A program made the position numbers and the translations under genes. The notes beneath the pieces were generated by a model that was not told where the DNA came from, did not search any database, and saw only the letters and a list, made by a program, of their open reading frames with translations. 64,000 bases of DNA from Sporosarcina ureae (GTDB lineage: Bacteria; Bacillota; Bacilli; Bacillales_A; Planococcaceae). This document shows positions 44,827 through 55,243 of the stretch, piece by piece (within the stretch, counting starts at the first letter, position 1; each line of letters begins with the position of its first letter). The stretch lies in NCBI RefSeq assembly GCF_002109325.1, contig NZ_CP015348.1, positions 1,453,501 to 1,517,500 on the forward strand. Direction: 5' to 3'.

Positions 44827-47195
44827 ACTTCATCCAATTTCTTATAAGAACTATCCGGCGTTCTCGAGTCTCGCACAAATATTCCCATCTTCTCCAAGTC
44901 TCCCAATCCAATCTGCAGATATTCCAAATCAAATCTACTTGAAGAATCTACCCATGATTTTCCTAAATGGACTTTAAATTGCTTGTGAAATTGTCTATCT
45001 GAAGAAGCTTTATATCCGTTTCTTTCACAGAACTTTTTATAAAACTCGTAGACCATGTATTTCGGAACTTCATCCATATTCCACTCATCAAATACCGATA
45101 GCTTGAAATCTAATACCGGGTCATTGTCCTGCTTGAACACTTCTAGTTCACGTTCAGAAGCAGCTGGTACATCGAACCTCTCAAAGTCCATGTGGATCGC
45201 TTTATGCAATACGTATTGCAGCACTCTTTCATCACGGATATATTCATCCTTGATTTTGAAGTTCTCCACGCTGCCGTTAAAATTTGCATTGAATGGAACA
45301 ATGATAATTCGTCTAATTGTTCCATTCGTTTTGTTACGGAACTTGGGCATACCATTCGTCGACTGGATCACACTGCATCGAAAAGCTGTGCTATATAGCG
45401 GCTTGTTTTTAAATTCGACTTGCACACGATCCCCAGTAACTACACTGTTAAAGTTTGAACTATCATCTATATAGACGTTTACCGGTACATCATCACCGAT
45501 AACTGCGGTCTTTCCTTCAAGCGAACTCAATTTAAAACGTTCATCGAATTCATTCACTTTCAAACTGGCGATATTCTGAACGCCGATTAAGTTGATAATG
45601 AGTTCCTGGAACGTCCCTTTACCATTGTTCCCATCGCCTACTAGGAAGATGGCTTTCTTCCGGGTGTAGTTCCCATTCAATGAATCGTTCATTACTTGCC
45701 ATAATAAGTGGGTGATTTGATCATCTCCGCACGCTATGGATCGTAGCCACGCTTCCACATTCCACCCGTCAATGACTGGAAGAGAAGGATTCTCTGTATA
45801 CATTGTGGATATTTTGGTGGTGAAAACGTAATCCGGGGTGAACGGTTCGAGCTGCTTAGTTTTCAAGTTGAACACGCCGTTCTGCACAGGAATTAAGTAT
45901 CTGGATTCTGTTTTCTCCTTTATATCCGCTTTATTGGTCAAGTGATAAATGACATCTTCCGCTTTCGAGCTGTTCAGCTGCGGCTCCAGCCATGAAATGA
46001 CTCGTTTAATGAGTGATACGTTTCGGGTATAGATCCCTTCGTCTGCCTGGTACATGGCCAGCCTCGTATTCTCTTCAAAGTCGAATAGAACAAAACTGAT
46101 ATATTCGGGCAAGATTACGGCACATCGTACCGGGCTTAATATAGAAGGTTTCCTACCTTGCTTACCGTTTAACTCCCATTCCTCTTGCATTTTCGCTATT
46201 TCTTCAAAACGTCTTTCTTGCAAGATTCTTTGAAGGTTATTGTGAGCCGAATCTTTTTTATTATCTTCTACAACTAATCGGAAGTTCTTCTTCTGAAAGG
46301 TTGCATTTAACCCGTCAATCGCCTTCTGAATTGTCCACGCTTTATAATCGGCACGATCCCACTTCTCACGGTACGAGCCACTACTGGTGAAGATACGGTC
46401 AATTTGTTCAGCATCTTGTGTATAGAAAGCAATGTGGTTGCAAAGAGCAAGATCCGCTTCGCTTTCACTGCCATATCCTGAACCGTCACCCTTCAATAAA
46501 GCTTTGAAGTTTTCGCCATTTTTCGCCCTGGACGCAAGTTTTATTACTTCTTCATCCGATAATGCAGGAGAAGGCTCTAAATTCGTTTGCCTGATCGCCT
46601 GCTGTTCTTTTTCCGGCTGTGAAAAGTACATATCATAGATATAGTTCAGCATGTCCTGACGCTCGTGTATCTCGGCTGGCGTGCCTTCCAGTCGGTTTCC
46701 AGTCATTACTAAGAAACGTTCGCTATCATATAATTCAAAGCCTTTTTCCGTGTTTTTCGAACGCTTACCAGGCTTCTTCCCTTTTAAGAATATGTGAAGG
46801 CCGTTACCGCTTTGGCTGTATTCCGTGTAAGAATCGAGCGTATCAACTAACGTTTTAGCTTCCGGCTTCAATTTGCCATTTATAATGCAATCGTCAAGGT
46901 CGATAACTGAATAGGGGTCTGCATCTGTTAAAACAAAACCTACGCCGTTATAATCCTGCGAGTGCTGTATTGCGTTGTCATAACCCGTCCATGTCTGCGG
47001 ATTAGTAGAAGCAGCTTTCTGTCCATCCGTTTGATATGGAACTTTCGTAAATTGTGGTTCTCCACTATGTTTATCAAGCTTTTTTTGCCCTGTCTTTTCG
47101 TCAATTACCGGTTGCAGCTTCCACAACACCCATTGATTACGTTCTAAAAGTTCTATTGGAAATGCTTGTTTTTGTATTTCTGAAATTTCTTGCAA
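44823..47195 (-). CDS. Phage/plasmid primase-helicase (P4/D5-like)
   Basis: 790 residues, TTG start 47195 behind GGGGGTG. The N-terminal ~200 residues form a primase-like domain (NQWVLWKLQP..., GVGFVLTDADPYSVIDLDDCI with acidic catalytic residues, SQSGNGLHIFLKGKKPG). The C-terminal half is an SF3 helicase of the P4/D5 type: Walker A FLVGDGNNGKGTFQ, Walker B-like VIGDDVPVN, motif C QSTNGMPKF with the following Arg-rich IRRIIIVPF. Initiates and unwinds for satellite DNA replication. It combines the pri and rep functions of SaPIs in one protein, and its 3' end abuts the iteron array it may bind. Confidence 0.92.
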   Translation of the reverse strand: MQEISEIQKQAFPIELLERNQWVLWKLQPVIDEKTGQKKLDKHSGEPQFTKVPYQTDGQKAASTNPQTWTGYDNAIQHSQDYNGVGFVLTDADPYSVIDLDDCIINGKLKPEAKTLVDTLDSYTEYSQSGNGLHIFLKGKKPGKRSKNTEKGFELYDSERFLVMTGNRLEGTPAEIHERQDMLNYIYDMYFSQPEKEQQAIRQTNLEPSPALSDEEVIKLASRAKNGENFKALLKGDGSGYGSESEADLALCNHIAFYTQDAEQIDRIFTSSGSYREKWDRADYKAWTIQKAIDGLNATFQKKNFRLVVEDNKKDSAHNNLQRILQERRFEEIAKMQEEWELNGKQGRKPSILSPVRCAVILPEYISFVLFDFEENTRLAMYQADEGIYTRNVSLIKRVISWLEPQLNSSKAEDVIYHLTNKADIKEKTESRYLIPVQNGVFNLKTKQLEPFTPDYVFTTKISTMYTENPSLPVIDGWNVEAWLRSIACGDDQITHLLWQVMNDSLNGNYTRKKAIFLVGDGNNGKGTFQELIINLIGVQNIASLKVNEFDERFKLSSLEGKTAVIGDDVPVNVYIDDSSNFNSVVTGDRVQVEFKNKPLYSTAFRCSVIQSTNGMPKFRNKTNGTIRRIIIVPFNANFNGSVENFKIKDEYIRDERVLQYVLHKAIHMDFERFDVPAASERELEVFKQDNDPVLDFKLSVFDEWNMDEVPKYMVYEFYKKFCERNGYKASSDRQFHKQFKVHLGKSWVDSSSRFDLEYLQIGLGDLEKMGIFVRDSRTPDSSYKKLDEV

Positions 47196-47212
47196 ACCTT
47201 CACCCCCATCCG

Positions 47213-47300
47213 TTGTAAATCTGCCTCTATTGTGTTAAAATAGAGGCAATGAATATTTGTTCTGTGCCTATTCCTCTGCAAAGGAATTTAGGCTTTTTTT
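47213..47300 (+). ncRNA. Candidate antisense RNA over the primase leader
   Basis: On the plus strand, opposite to the operon, TTGTAA (47213-47218), exactly 17 bp, TAAAAT (47236-47241) make a sigma-A-like promoter. About 20 bp after the likely start begins a terminator hairpin (GCCTATTCC with GGAATTTAGGC, 47266-47293) with seven Ts. The predicted RNA is about 50-55 nt and complementary to the segment between the 103-residue gene and the primase. A perfect 10-bp hairpin (47222-47231/47239-47248) lies in the same leader. Confidence 0.5.
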
Positions 47301-47599
47301 GTTTTTACAACTACCACTTCCGGCTTCTGTACTTCCCGGATAACCATTGATACATTCTTGTCAAGTTCATCATAGTCACGACTGTACTGATCGGCTGCTT
47401 GTGTCGCGATTGTATGAAGCAATCTAATTCTGCGCTGTACCCGGTCCCAATCAAGAATCGCGTTCTCTCTCTTTGTTTCATTCACATCCTGTGATAAGTC
47501 TCCCAGTTCGTTTGCTAGATCTCCTAGAAGTTGACCGTTTAGAAGAAAACCACCTTTAATATAATCTAATTCAAATGCTGCCTCTTTTAGTTTTGTCAT
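47288..47599 (-). CDS. Hypothetical helical protein, 103 residues
   Basis: MTKLKEAAFELDYIKGGFLL..., start codon overlaps the previous stop (TAATG), with GGGGGA upstream. Largely helical (RVQRRIRLLHTIATQAADQYSRDYDELDKN). No recognised motif. Part of the early operon before the primase. Confidence 0.55.
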   Translation of the reverse strand: MTKLKEAAFELDYIKGGFLLNGQLLGDLANELGDLSQDVNETKRENAILDWDRVQRRIRLLHTIATQAADQYSRDYDELDKNVSMVIREVQKPEVVVVKTKKA

Positions 47600-47835
47600 T
47601 ATTTTTTCCCCCTATTAATATCACTGATATTTTGTTGTTCATCGTTTAAATCTTTCAACGTATATCCCATAAGCGTGATAAGAGTAGATAGCTTCGCTCT
47701 CGCTTCATAGTGACGTTGCTCTGAATCCACTGACATAGATGCAACGGTAAAATCCTCTAACACGTCCTGTAAAAGCATGTGGATACCCTCTGTCGTCTCA
47801 ATGTGTATTGCTAACTTGTCGATATTCTCTTCCAT
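47599..47835 (-). CDS. Hypothetical helical protein, 78 residues
   Basis: MEENIDKLAIHIETTEGIHM..., GAAGGGAG upstream. Helical, acidic; paired with the 103-residue gene by stop/start overlap, suggesting they work together. Not recognised. Confidence 0.55.
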   Translation of the reverse strand: MEENIDKLAIHIETTEGIHMLLQDVLEDFTVASMSVDSEQRHYEARAKLSTLITLMGYTLKDLNDEQQNISDINRGKK

Positions 47836-47884
47836 TTGTTTGATCTCCCTTCATTTCTTCAATTCATTTTGAATCTAACTCGGT

Positions 47885-48004
47885 TTATAAAGTAATCGCT
47901 AGAATAAAAGTGATAACCGTTAAACCGCCATAAAAAATATTAATTGCCAGCGTATTTGCTTCTGGTGAATCCGTTCCAGTTAATACATTCAGAAAATCCT
48001 TCAC
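47885..48004 (-). CDS. Single-pass membrane microprotein, 39 residues
   Basis: GTG 48004 overlaps the stop of the Xis-like gene (GTGA). MKDFLNVLTGTDSPEANTLA, then a hydrophobic helix (INIFYGGLTVITFILAITL) to the stop. The tight overlap argues that it is real. Confidence 0.5.
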   Translation of the reverse strand: MKDFLNVLTGTDSPEANTLAINIFYGGLTVITFILAITL

Positions 48005-48321
48005 TGTGGATCACCCCTTTCAGCATTAAGACGGTTGAAAAACTTAATGTCATTGTTTGTGGCTGTCATGCTGGCTGTCATATCGTCCAAAAACTCATCA
48101 ACCTCATTTTGTTTGAAAAGGTATTTAGTACCTACCTTGTAAAATTTCAAGCCATTTTTTATTAAACGATCTTCAATAACCGGCTTGCTAATATTCAGGT
48201 ATTCGGCCAGTTCGGCATATGTCATGAAATAGCGTTGCTTGGCCAACTCTTCCACACGTTCTTGAATAGCCTGTTCCAACATAGCTTTTACCGTTTCTTC
48301 ATTGACTTCGATGTTTAGCAA
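48001..48321 (-). CDS. Excisionase-like helix-turn-helix protein
   Basis: 106 residues, TTG start at 48321 with GGAGGTG 7 bp upstream, overlapping the end of the Cro-like gene. The middle (RYFMTYAELAEYLNISKPVIEDRLIKNGLKFYKVGTKYLFKQNEVDEFL) is the MerR/Xis-type winged helix with the 'Y/F-K-V-G-x-K/R-Y' turn that binds DNA. Probably promotes excision with the integrase, or acts as early regulator. Confidence 0.75.
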   Translation of the reverse strand: MLNIEVNEETVKAMLEQAIQERVEELAKQRYFMTYAELAEYLNISKPVIEDRLIKNGLKFYKVGTKYLFKQNEVDEFLDDMTASMTATNNDIKFFNRLNAERGDPQ

Positions 48322-48518
48322 TTATCTTCACCTCCCCCACTGAATAGATCGTCAACAGTGACACCTAACGCCCTTGCAACCTTAAACGCACTGTTCATGG
48401 AGGGATTACCTTTAGAGTTCTCATAAAGAGATATAGAAGCTTTACTTAATCCCGCTTCTAGAGCAATGTCTTTCTGTTTCATCCCTTTGCGAACTCGAAT
48501 TTCTTTCATACGATCCAT
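48315..48518 (-). CDS. Cro/CI-family HTH protein (Str/Cro-like)
   Basis: 67 residues, a lone HTH_XRE domain (IRVRKGMKQKDIALEAGLSKASISLYENSKGNPSMNSAFKVARAL). AAAGGGGTG upstream. First gene of the replication-side operon, divergent from the repressor gene, as str or cro are. Confidence 0.85.
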   Translation of the reverse strand: MDRMKEIRVRKGMKQKDIALEAGLSKASISLYENSKGNPSMNSAFKVARALGVTVDDLFSGGGEDNC

Positions 48519-48538
48519 TTTTTCACCCCTTTTTAACT

Positions 48539-48655
48539 TCAGTTAATTAACCCTAGTTAAACTATAGCATGCACAAATTTAAATTACAACGTTTTAACTG
48601 AAAAAATTTACTACAGTTAAACTTTGTGTTAATATTGAGTTAATAAACTTAAATG
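48539..48655. promoter_or_regulatory. Divergent control region with AGTTAA operators
   Basis: Motif (C/T)AGTTAA occurs at 48540, 48554 and 48614 and inverted as TTTAACTG at 48593; the pair 48593-48600/48614-48621 is a perfect 8-bp dyad. GTTAAT repeats continue to about 48645. This lies between cI-like and Cro-like genes, so both probably bind here. Confidence 0.65.
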
Positions 48656-48671
48656 AAGGGGGCTAAATTTA

Positions 48672-49178
48672 ATGAATGTATATAGTTTGGGTGAATATAT
48701 AAAAAAGAAGAGAGAGCAAAGAGAATTGACTTTACAAGGATTAAGTAAAAAAATTGGCTATTCAGGTGCTTATATTTCAATGGTAGAAAACGATAAAAAG
48801 AAAAAACCGTCTTTTGAATTCTTAAGCGCATTGGCAAAAGGACTTGATGTACCTTACAAAGAGCTATTGAGGCTTTCGGGTTATTTTGGAGAAGATAAAG
48901 AAATTTCTACGGATGATTGGGAAAACCTAAATGCCGCTCTAACACTGGAAAAAGATGATGAAGTAAGTATCAATAAACTGAACACCGAAATCGCATTAGG
49001 TAAAGTATTTACATTAGATCCTGATCAAAGATTATCTAATGAAGATAGTAAAACTGTAGCCAGCATCATGACTAAAACAGCTTTTCTGCTTTATCACGGT
49101 CCTTCACACTGGGGTACCGAACCCTTATTAAATGAAATCAATTCATTAATAGAGAATGTAAACAAGAAGGGCGATTAA
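48672..49178 (+). CDS. cI/Stl-like repressor of the satellite
   Basis: 168 residues, GAAGGGGG upstream. N-terminal HTH_XRE (LGEYIKKKREQRELTLQGLSKKIGYSGAYISMVENDKKKKPSFEFLSALAKGL), C-terminal ~90 helical residues of unknown fold. It lacks the S24 self-cleavage domain of LexA-type repressors, so induction would need a protein partner, as SaPI Stl needs a helper-phage protein. Directly followed by int without a gap. Confidence 0.8.
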   Translation: MNVYSLGEYIKKKREQRELTLQGLSKKIGYSGAYISMVENDKKKKPSFEFLSALAKGLDVPYKELLRLSGYFGEDKEISTDDWENLNAALTLEKDDEVSINKLNTEIALGKVFTLDPDQRLSNEDSKTVASIMTKTAFLLYHGPSHWGTEPLLNEINSLIENVNKKGD

Positions 49179-50354
49179 ATGGCATACATCTATAAACGCG
49201 GTACCAAATGGGCATACCGTGCCTATGCCGGAAAGGACGCTGTCACTGGGAAGGATAAACAGGCTAGTAAGTCGGGGTTTCTAACAAAGAAAGACGCACA
49301 ACTTGCCGCTGCGCTGTTTGAAAGACAATTTCACAGCGGCGAATATGTACAACCGTCCGCCATCAACTTTGAAACGCTTTGTAATGACTGGTTGAAGCAC
49401 TACCTATCACAAGGTGCAAAAGAAAGCAGCCATAGAGCCAGGCGCATTGCATTAACTCATATTGTGGACGAATTCGGCCAGACGTTAATTCAGAAAATAA
49501 CAAAGAAGGCTTATCAAGACTTGATAGATGATCTATCAAGCCGATTCAGCCCTAATTATGTTTCCAGTATTCATACCTCTGCAAATATGGTTTTTATATA
49601 TGCCCATGAAAACAAAATGATTAAAGAAGCACCATCAAAAGATGTGAAGTTGCCTAAAAAGAAAAAGACTGTGGCTGATCTCGAAAAGGATAGTATCAAT
49701 GAGAAGTTTCTTGAGAAAGAGGAATTGGAAGAATTCTTGTTAGTGGCAAAGAATGAAGGTTTGGAAGGCGATCTATTAACATTTACTATGCTGGCTTATA
49801 CAGGATTGCGAGTTGGTGAATTAATTGCTTTAAAATGGACTGATATTGATTTCACTAATCAAACTTTGCGTGTGTATAAGACATGCTACAATCCAACTAA
49901 TAACAAGTTGAGTTATCAATTGCTCACACCCAAAACAGAAAGTTCGGTTCGCACTCTTACAATCGATTCTGTGGTAGTGGATCTGCTCTCTGAATACAGA
50001 CAAGAACAAGAAAAAATAACCGTTGCCAATAAAGAGTTCTATCATGATAACGGTTTTATCTTCGCAACTAATGAAGGCTATCCCAAAACGATTAAGACCA
50101 TATCAAATAGATTGCAGCGGCTTCTAAAAAGAACATCAATACAGAAACGAATTACGCCCCATTCATTCAGACACACCCACACTTCATTATTAATTGAAGC
50201 GAACGTACACATAAAGGAAATACAAGAACGCTTAGGACATAGCGATATAAATACAACTATGGACATCTACGCCCACATGACAAAGAACGTAAAAAAAGAG
50301 GCCTCCAGTAAGTTCGGAAACTTAATGAAAGACCTCTCTAATAATCTTATTTAG
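49179..50354 (+). CDS. Tyrosine-type site-specific integrase
   Basis: 391 residues. N-terminal AP2-like arm-binding domain (YIYKRGTKWAYRAYAGKDAVTGKDKQASKSGFLTKKDA, in part), SAM-like core-binding domain (FETLCNDWLKHYLSQ...), then catalytic domain with Arg in YTGLRVGELIAL, Lys in TPKTESS, HSFRHTH, LGHSD and Tyr in TMDIYAHM. Complete. Start follows the repressor stop directly; both are on one transcript. It ends 80 bp from the attachment core in groEL, the usual place for an integrase. Confidence 0.95.
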   Translation: MAYIYKRGTKWAYRAYAGKDAVTGKDKQASKSGFLTKKDAQLAAALFERQFHSGEYVQPSAINFETLCNDWLKHYLSQGAKESSHRARRIALTHIVDEFGQTLIQKITKKAYQDLIDDLSSRFSPNYVSSIHTSANMVFIYAHENKMIKEAPSKDVKLPKKKKTVADLEKDSINEKFLEKEELEEFLLVAKNEGLEGDLLTFTMLAYTGLRVGELIALKWTDIDFTNQTLRVYKTCYNPTNNKLSYQLLTPKTESSVRTLTIDSVVVDLLSEYRQEQEKITVANKEFYHDNGFIFATNEGYPKTIKTISNRLQRLLKRTSIQKRITPHSFRHTHTSLLIEANVHIKEIQERLGHSDINTTMDIYAHMTKNVKKEASSKFGNLMKDLSNNLI

Positions 50355-50359
50355 TCAAA

Positions 50360-50378
50360 CATGAGCAAAAGCATGAGC
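50360..50378 (+). repeat. Candidate integrase arm-type sites, right end
   Basis: CATGAGC at 50360 and 50372 with AAAA between, matching the left-end pattern CATGAAC..CATGAAC in spacing and orientation, 56 bp from the right core. Confidence 0.55.
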
Positions 50379-50433
50379 AATGTAATTATCAAACGCTTGT
50401 AAACGTTGTTATACCAACGATTATAGGCGTATT

Positions 50434-52101
<1,668 letters not shown>

Positions 52102-52125
52102 CTACTACGTTTACGTTTTAATTAA

Positions 52126-52410
52126 TTAGCCAATAATTGCAAGAATATCGCTTTCACGAAGGATCAAGTATTCAGTACCTTCATACTTCACTTCAGTGCC
52201 TGCGTATTTAGAGAAGATGATGCGGTCGCCTTCAGTTACTTCAAGCTCGACACGCTGTCCGTTCTCAAGAACACGGCCTGTACCAGCAGCGATTACTTTA
52301 CCTTCTTGTGGCTTTTCTTGTGCAGAGTCCGGTAGAACAATACCGCTTGATGTTTTTTCTTCTGCTTCGATTAATTCGATAATGATACGGTCACCTAGTG
52401 GTTTCAACAA
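52126..52410 (-). CDS. groES: Co-chaperonin GroES (Hsp10)
   Basis: 94 residues from TTG 52410 ([20 protein letters not shown]), the same length as B. subtilis GroES; GAGGAGG lies upstream and an earlier in-frame TTG at 52419 is too close to it. Mobile loop [21 protein letters not shown] and C-terminal [14 protein letters not shown] are typical. Confidence 0.97.
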   Translation of the reverse strand: MLKPLGDRIIIELIEAEEKTSSGIVLPDSAQEKPQEGKVIAAGTGRVLENGQRVELEVTEGDRIIFSKYAGTEVKYEGTEYLILRESDILAIIG

Positions 52411-52452
52411 ATGAAACAACCTCCTCGAGATAATGGGTAGTTTTTATTTTTC

Positions 52453-52479
52453 TTAGCACTCACTTACAACGAGTGCTAA
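52453..52479. promoter_or_regulatory. CIRCE operator of groES-groEL
   Basis: TTAGCACTC-N9-GAGTGCTAA, a perfect match to the HrcA-binding CIRCE element, in the groES leader. Confidence 0.97.
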
Positions 52480-52489
52480 CACAACTCTT

Positions 52490-52518
52490 ATATTAAAGAA
52501 TTTCACACATAATTGCAA
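52490..52518 (-). promoter_or_regulatory. Sigma-A-type promoter of groES-groEL
   Basis: Minus strand: TTGCAA (52518-52513), 17 bp, TAATAT (52495-52490). The start site would fall next to the CIRCE element. Confidence 0.7.
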
Positions 52519-52605
52519 GTAAAAGCGTTCGACATTTTCTTCTTTTGCCAAACGTCTTTTTTCGCGTTAAACTATTCATCATGTATGGAAGAAAGGTTGT
52601 GCACC

Positions 52606-53337
52606 GTGAAAAACTGGATAGTTGCTCTGATGATCTTCGTCTCATATGTGTTGCTGCAGATCGGCAGCATTTTTCTTGCCCCTGAATTAATTGTTTACTT
52701 CACTGGCAAAAACTTGTCCAAAGCAGAAGCTTTGTCGCAAGGATTCGCATGGACGTTATTTATCACGCAAGGTATCGCTGCACTCATAGTTGCTGCGATT
52801 CTATTACGAAATAAAAAGTTCTTACCCGTGTTTAAAGGAAAGCCATCCGGTTTCGGAAACGTCCTGCTATGGGGAATACTTGGTTTCTTCCTCGCGATGG
52901 CTGGACAGATTATTGGTGCTGCGATTGAGTCCATGTTCGGTGTAACTGCAGGCTCCGAGAATACGGAGTTACTGTCGAACATCGCAAAGACAGCGCCAAT
53001 CATCATCTTTGCCATGGTGTTGTTTGCACCGTTTCTTGAAGAAGTCGTGTTCCGTCGGATTATCTTCGGTGGCTTGTACAACAAGACAAACTTCTGGGTC
53101 GCTGCGATTGTCAGCGCCATCGTCTTCGCTGCTGTACATAATGAGCTACAGCATTTGTTGATGTACTTGATGCCGGGTCTTGCGTTCGCATTCGTCTACT
53201 ATAAGACTAAGCGACTGCTAACCCCGATGATTGCCCATTTCCTGATGAACAGTTTCGTCACTGTCGTGCAATGGAATGTGGATAAGCTGCAACAATTACA
53301 AGATATGCAGCAGGGTATCATATTATTCCTGCAATAA
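52606..53337 (+). CDS. CPBP-family intramembrane protease (YdiL-like)
   Basis: 243 residues from GTG 52606 behind GAAAGG; the upstream frame overlaps the groES promoter and is rejected. About eight membrane segments with CPBP (Rce1-like) motifs: EE-x3-R in FLEEVVFRRIIFG, FxxxH in FAAVHNELQH, and HFLMN. Substrate unknown. Divergent from groES, as ydiL is near groES in B. subtilis. Confidence 0.88.
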   Translation: MKNWIVALMIFVSYVLLQIGSIFLAPELIVYFTGKNLSKAEALSQGFAWTLFITQGIAALIVAAILLRNKKFLPVFKGKPSGFGNVLLWGILGFFLAMAGQIIGAAIESMFGVTAGSENTELLSNIAKTAPIIIFAMVLFAPFLEEVVFRRIIFGGLYNKTNFWVAAIVSAIVFAAVHNELQHLLMYLMPGLAFAFVYYKTKRLLTPMIAHFLMNSFVTVVQWNVDKLQQLQDMQQGIILFLQ

Positions 53338-53370
53338 AAAAATCTCCCCGACAATGGGGAGATTTTTTAC
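53338..53370 (+). terminator. Intrinsic terminator
   Basis: Stem AAATCTCCCC with GGGGAGATTT and a 6-nt loop, then TTTTA. Confidence 0.9.
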
Positions 53371-53399
53371 TGTGGGTATGTTGAGAATTCGGTGAGTGT

Positions 53400-53530
53400 G
53401 AAGGCACCGTTAATCTGCGCTCCAGGCGGACGCGTTCCGCGGGCACGGCTTCAATCTCCTCGTCACTACGTTCCTGCGGGGCTTTCAGCTCGCGCTATTC
53501 CCGCTGGAGTCGCCGCCTTCCACTCCGATC
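53400..53530. repeat. GC-rich dispersed-type repeat with inverted ends
   Basis: About 130 bp, clearly more GC-rich than its surroundings, non-coding. Ends GCGCTCCAG and CTGGAGTCGC are complementary apart from one extra base. Similar GC-rich intergenic palindromes are, from memory, common in Bacillus and Planococcaceae genomes; only one copy is in this window. Confidence 0.45.
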
Positions 53531-53620
53531 AACTAGCATCTTTTCTAATTATAGTAAGTGAGAAAATCATCCTATACTCACAATCCCAAAACCGTAAACC
53601 AAGTGCACACTTACTACTTC

Positions 53621-55111
53621 TTACTGCGCCGCCATAACCTGAACCATCTTATCAATATCAGGCCTAGCTGTTCCTTTAACATTCTCTGTCAAAATACTGA
53701 AGATCAACTCTTGTCCACCCTTCGTCTTTACATAGCCAGACAATGAATCTGTGCCATTCAGAGAGCCTGTCTTCGCGTATACTTTGCCCTTGACTACAGG
53801 GCTTGTCAGACGGTTGCGCAACGTTCCTCCAAGCATGCGATCATTGACGCCAGCAATGGGCAGTGAACGCTCAAATGCCGTATACCAATCTTTGGACTGA
53901 GCTGCATATAATACTTCCGCAATCTTCTCGGATGGAATTTTATTCTTATGAGACATACCTGAACCGTCCTCTAGATAAATTCCCTTTGTACTAATACCAT
54001 CCTTTTCTAACGTTTCCCTAACAACACGCAAGCCGGCATTCCAACTCCCGTCATTGTATACTGCGCGACCCATGGATTTTGCCAAGATTTCCGCATGGGA
54101 GTTGTTGCTGTATTTCATAAATGGCATCATTAAATAAAACAGTGACATCGATTCTTTCTTTGCAAGTAATTCTGCGTTTGCAGGTGTCTTGCCACGTGTG
54201 ACACGTGCTGTTGGCTGAAGCTTGATGCCTTCTTTGGCCAGTGCGCGTTTGAAAACGTCTGCTGTATAGGCGGTCGGATTCGATACCGTTACCCATTGAC
54301 GCTTACCATTTGAGTTAAGTGGTACGTTTCCTGAAACAATGATCGTATTCGTACCTTGTTGACGACTCATTGTTACCGTGTTGCGTTGATTTTTCGGTAC
54401 TGTCCGTGTGCGGTTGACTACTTTTACGATGTCCGTATGTGGAGTCAATGTGACCGCTCCCGCTTTACCATTTCTTGTCGGCTTCGCTTCAACAATTGTC
54501 GTACCTGCATCGTAATCTTTATTTGGTGAAATCGTCAGTGCCGAAATTTGTGCTGCATAGTAATACGTTTCATCTGATTTATAAATACCTGGTGATAGAC
54601 GCTGCGTGTCAAACCACGTATCGTCCGCCACAATATGTCCGGTTACTGTATGAATTCCTGATTCCCGCATTTGTCTTGCTAGACGGAGTAAATCAGATTC
54701 TAGTAATGTCGGATCTCCTGTCCCGCGTAAATAAAGATGACCGTCAAGAACACCGTTTTTTATCGTGCCGTTCGTCAAGACATCTGTGTCGAATGTATAG
54801 TCTTTACCGAGCACTTCAAGAGCCGCTGTACTTGTTAACACTTTAACATTCGAGGCAGGTGTAACTCCTTGATTGCCACGATATTGATAGATAATACGAT
54901 TCGTATTTGCTTCACGTACGACGACACTGCTTCGTGTACCACGCATACGTTGACTAGTAATAACTTGATTGATACCGACTTCCATCGCTTTATAAGACTG
55001 CTGTGCAGCAGCAACTTGAACGCCTGCAACAGGAGTCGTAACACTCGCCATAAGCAACATTGCACCTAACAACCACTTGCTCCATCTGTTTGGAGTCTTT
55101 TTGCTGTTCAC
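53621..55111 (-). CDS. D-alanyl-D-alanine carboxypeptidase/endopeptidase, PBP4 type (S13)
   Basis: 496 residues, GTG start. Signal peptide about residues 1-37 (WLLGAMLLMASVTTPVAGVQVAAAQ). Penicillin-binding motifs: SxxK in PASNVKVL, SxN in KYSNNSHAE, KTG in VYAKTGSLNGTDSLSGY, with the long insertion between SxxK and SxN that marks DacB/DacC (S13) proteins. Acts outside the membrane on peptidoglycan stem peptides or crosslinks. Not part of the B. subtilis gene order here, so inserted in this lineage. Monocistronic. Confidence 0.93.
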   Translation of the reverse strand: MNSKKTPNRWSKWLLGAMLLMASVTTPVAGVQVAAAQQSYKAMEVGINQVITSQRMRGTRSSVVVREANTNRIIYQYRGNQGVTPASNVKVLTSTAALEVLGKDYTFDTDVLTNGTIKNGVLDGHLYLRGTGDPTLLESDLLRLARQMRESGIHTVTGHIVADDTWFDTQRLSPGIYKSDETYYYAAQISALTISPNKDYDAGTTIVEAKPTRNGKAGAVTLTPHTDIVKVVNRTRTVPKNQRNTVTMSRQQGTNTIIVSGNVPLNSNGKRQWVTVSNPTAYTADVFKRALAKEGIKLQPTARVTRGKTPANAELLAKKESMSLFYLMMPFMKYSNNSHAEILAKSMGRAVYNDGSWNAGLRVVRETLEKDGISTKGIYLEDGSGMSHKNKIPSEKIAEVLYAAQSKDWYTAFERSLPIAGVNDRMLGGTLRNRLTSPVVKGKVYAKTGSLNGTDSLSGYVKTKGGQELIFSILTENVKGTARPDIDKMVQVMAAQ

Positions 55112-55208
55112 TAGATTTCATTTCCCCCTACTCATTCTATTCTTAGATAGTTTACCATAGGGCTACTGGTAAATGAACCCATCTCCGACCTTTATTATGT
55201 AAACGTAA

Positions 55209-55238
55209 AAATCCTCCTGCGTGAGCAAGAGGATTTGT
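55209..55238 (-). terminator. Terminator after tatC
   Basis: Stem AAATCCTC (55209-55216) / GAGGATTT (55229-55236), T-rich on the minus strand. Confidence 0.7.
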
Positions 55239-55243
55239 GTGGT

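Noticed and set aside
36530..50354. Complete prophage
   Set aside because: No capsid, portal, protease, large terminase, tail tube or lysis gene is present; only one tape-measure gene and one terS-like gene.
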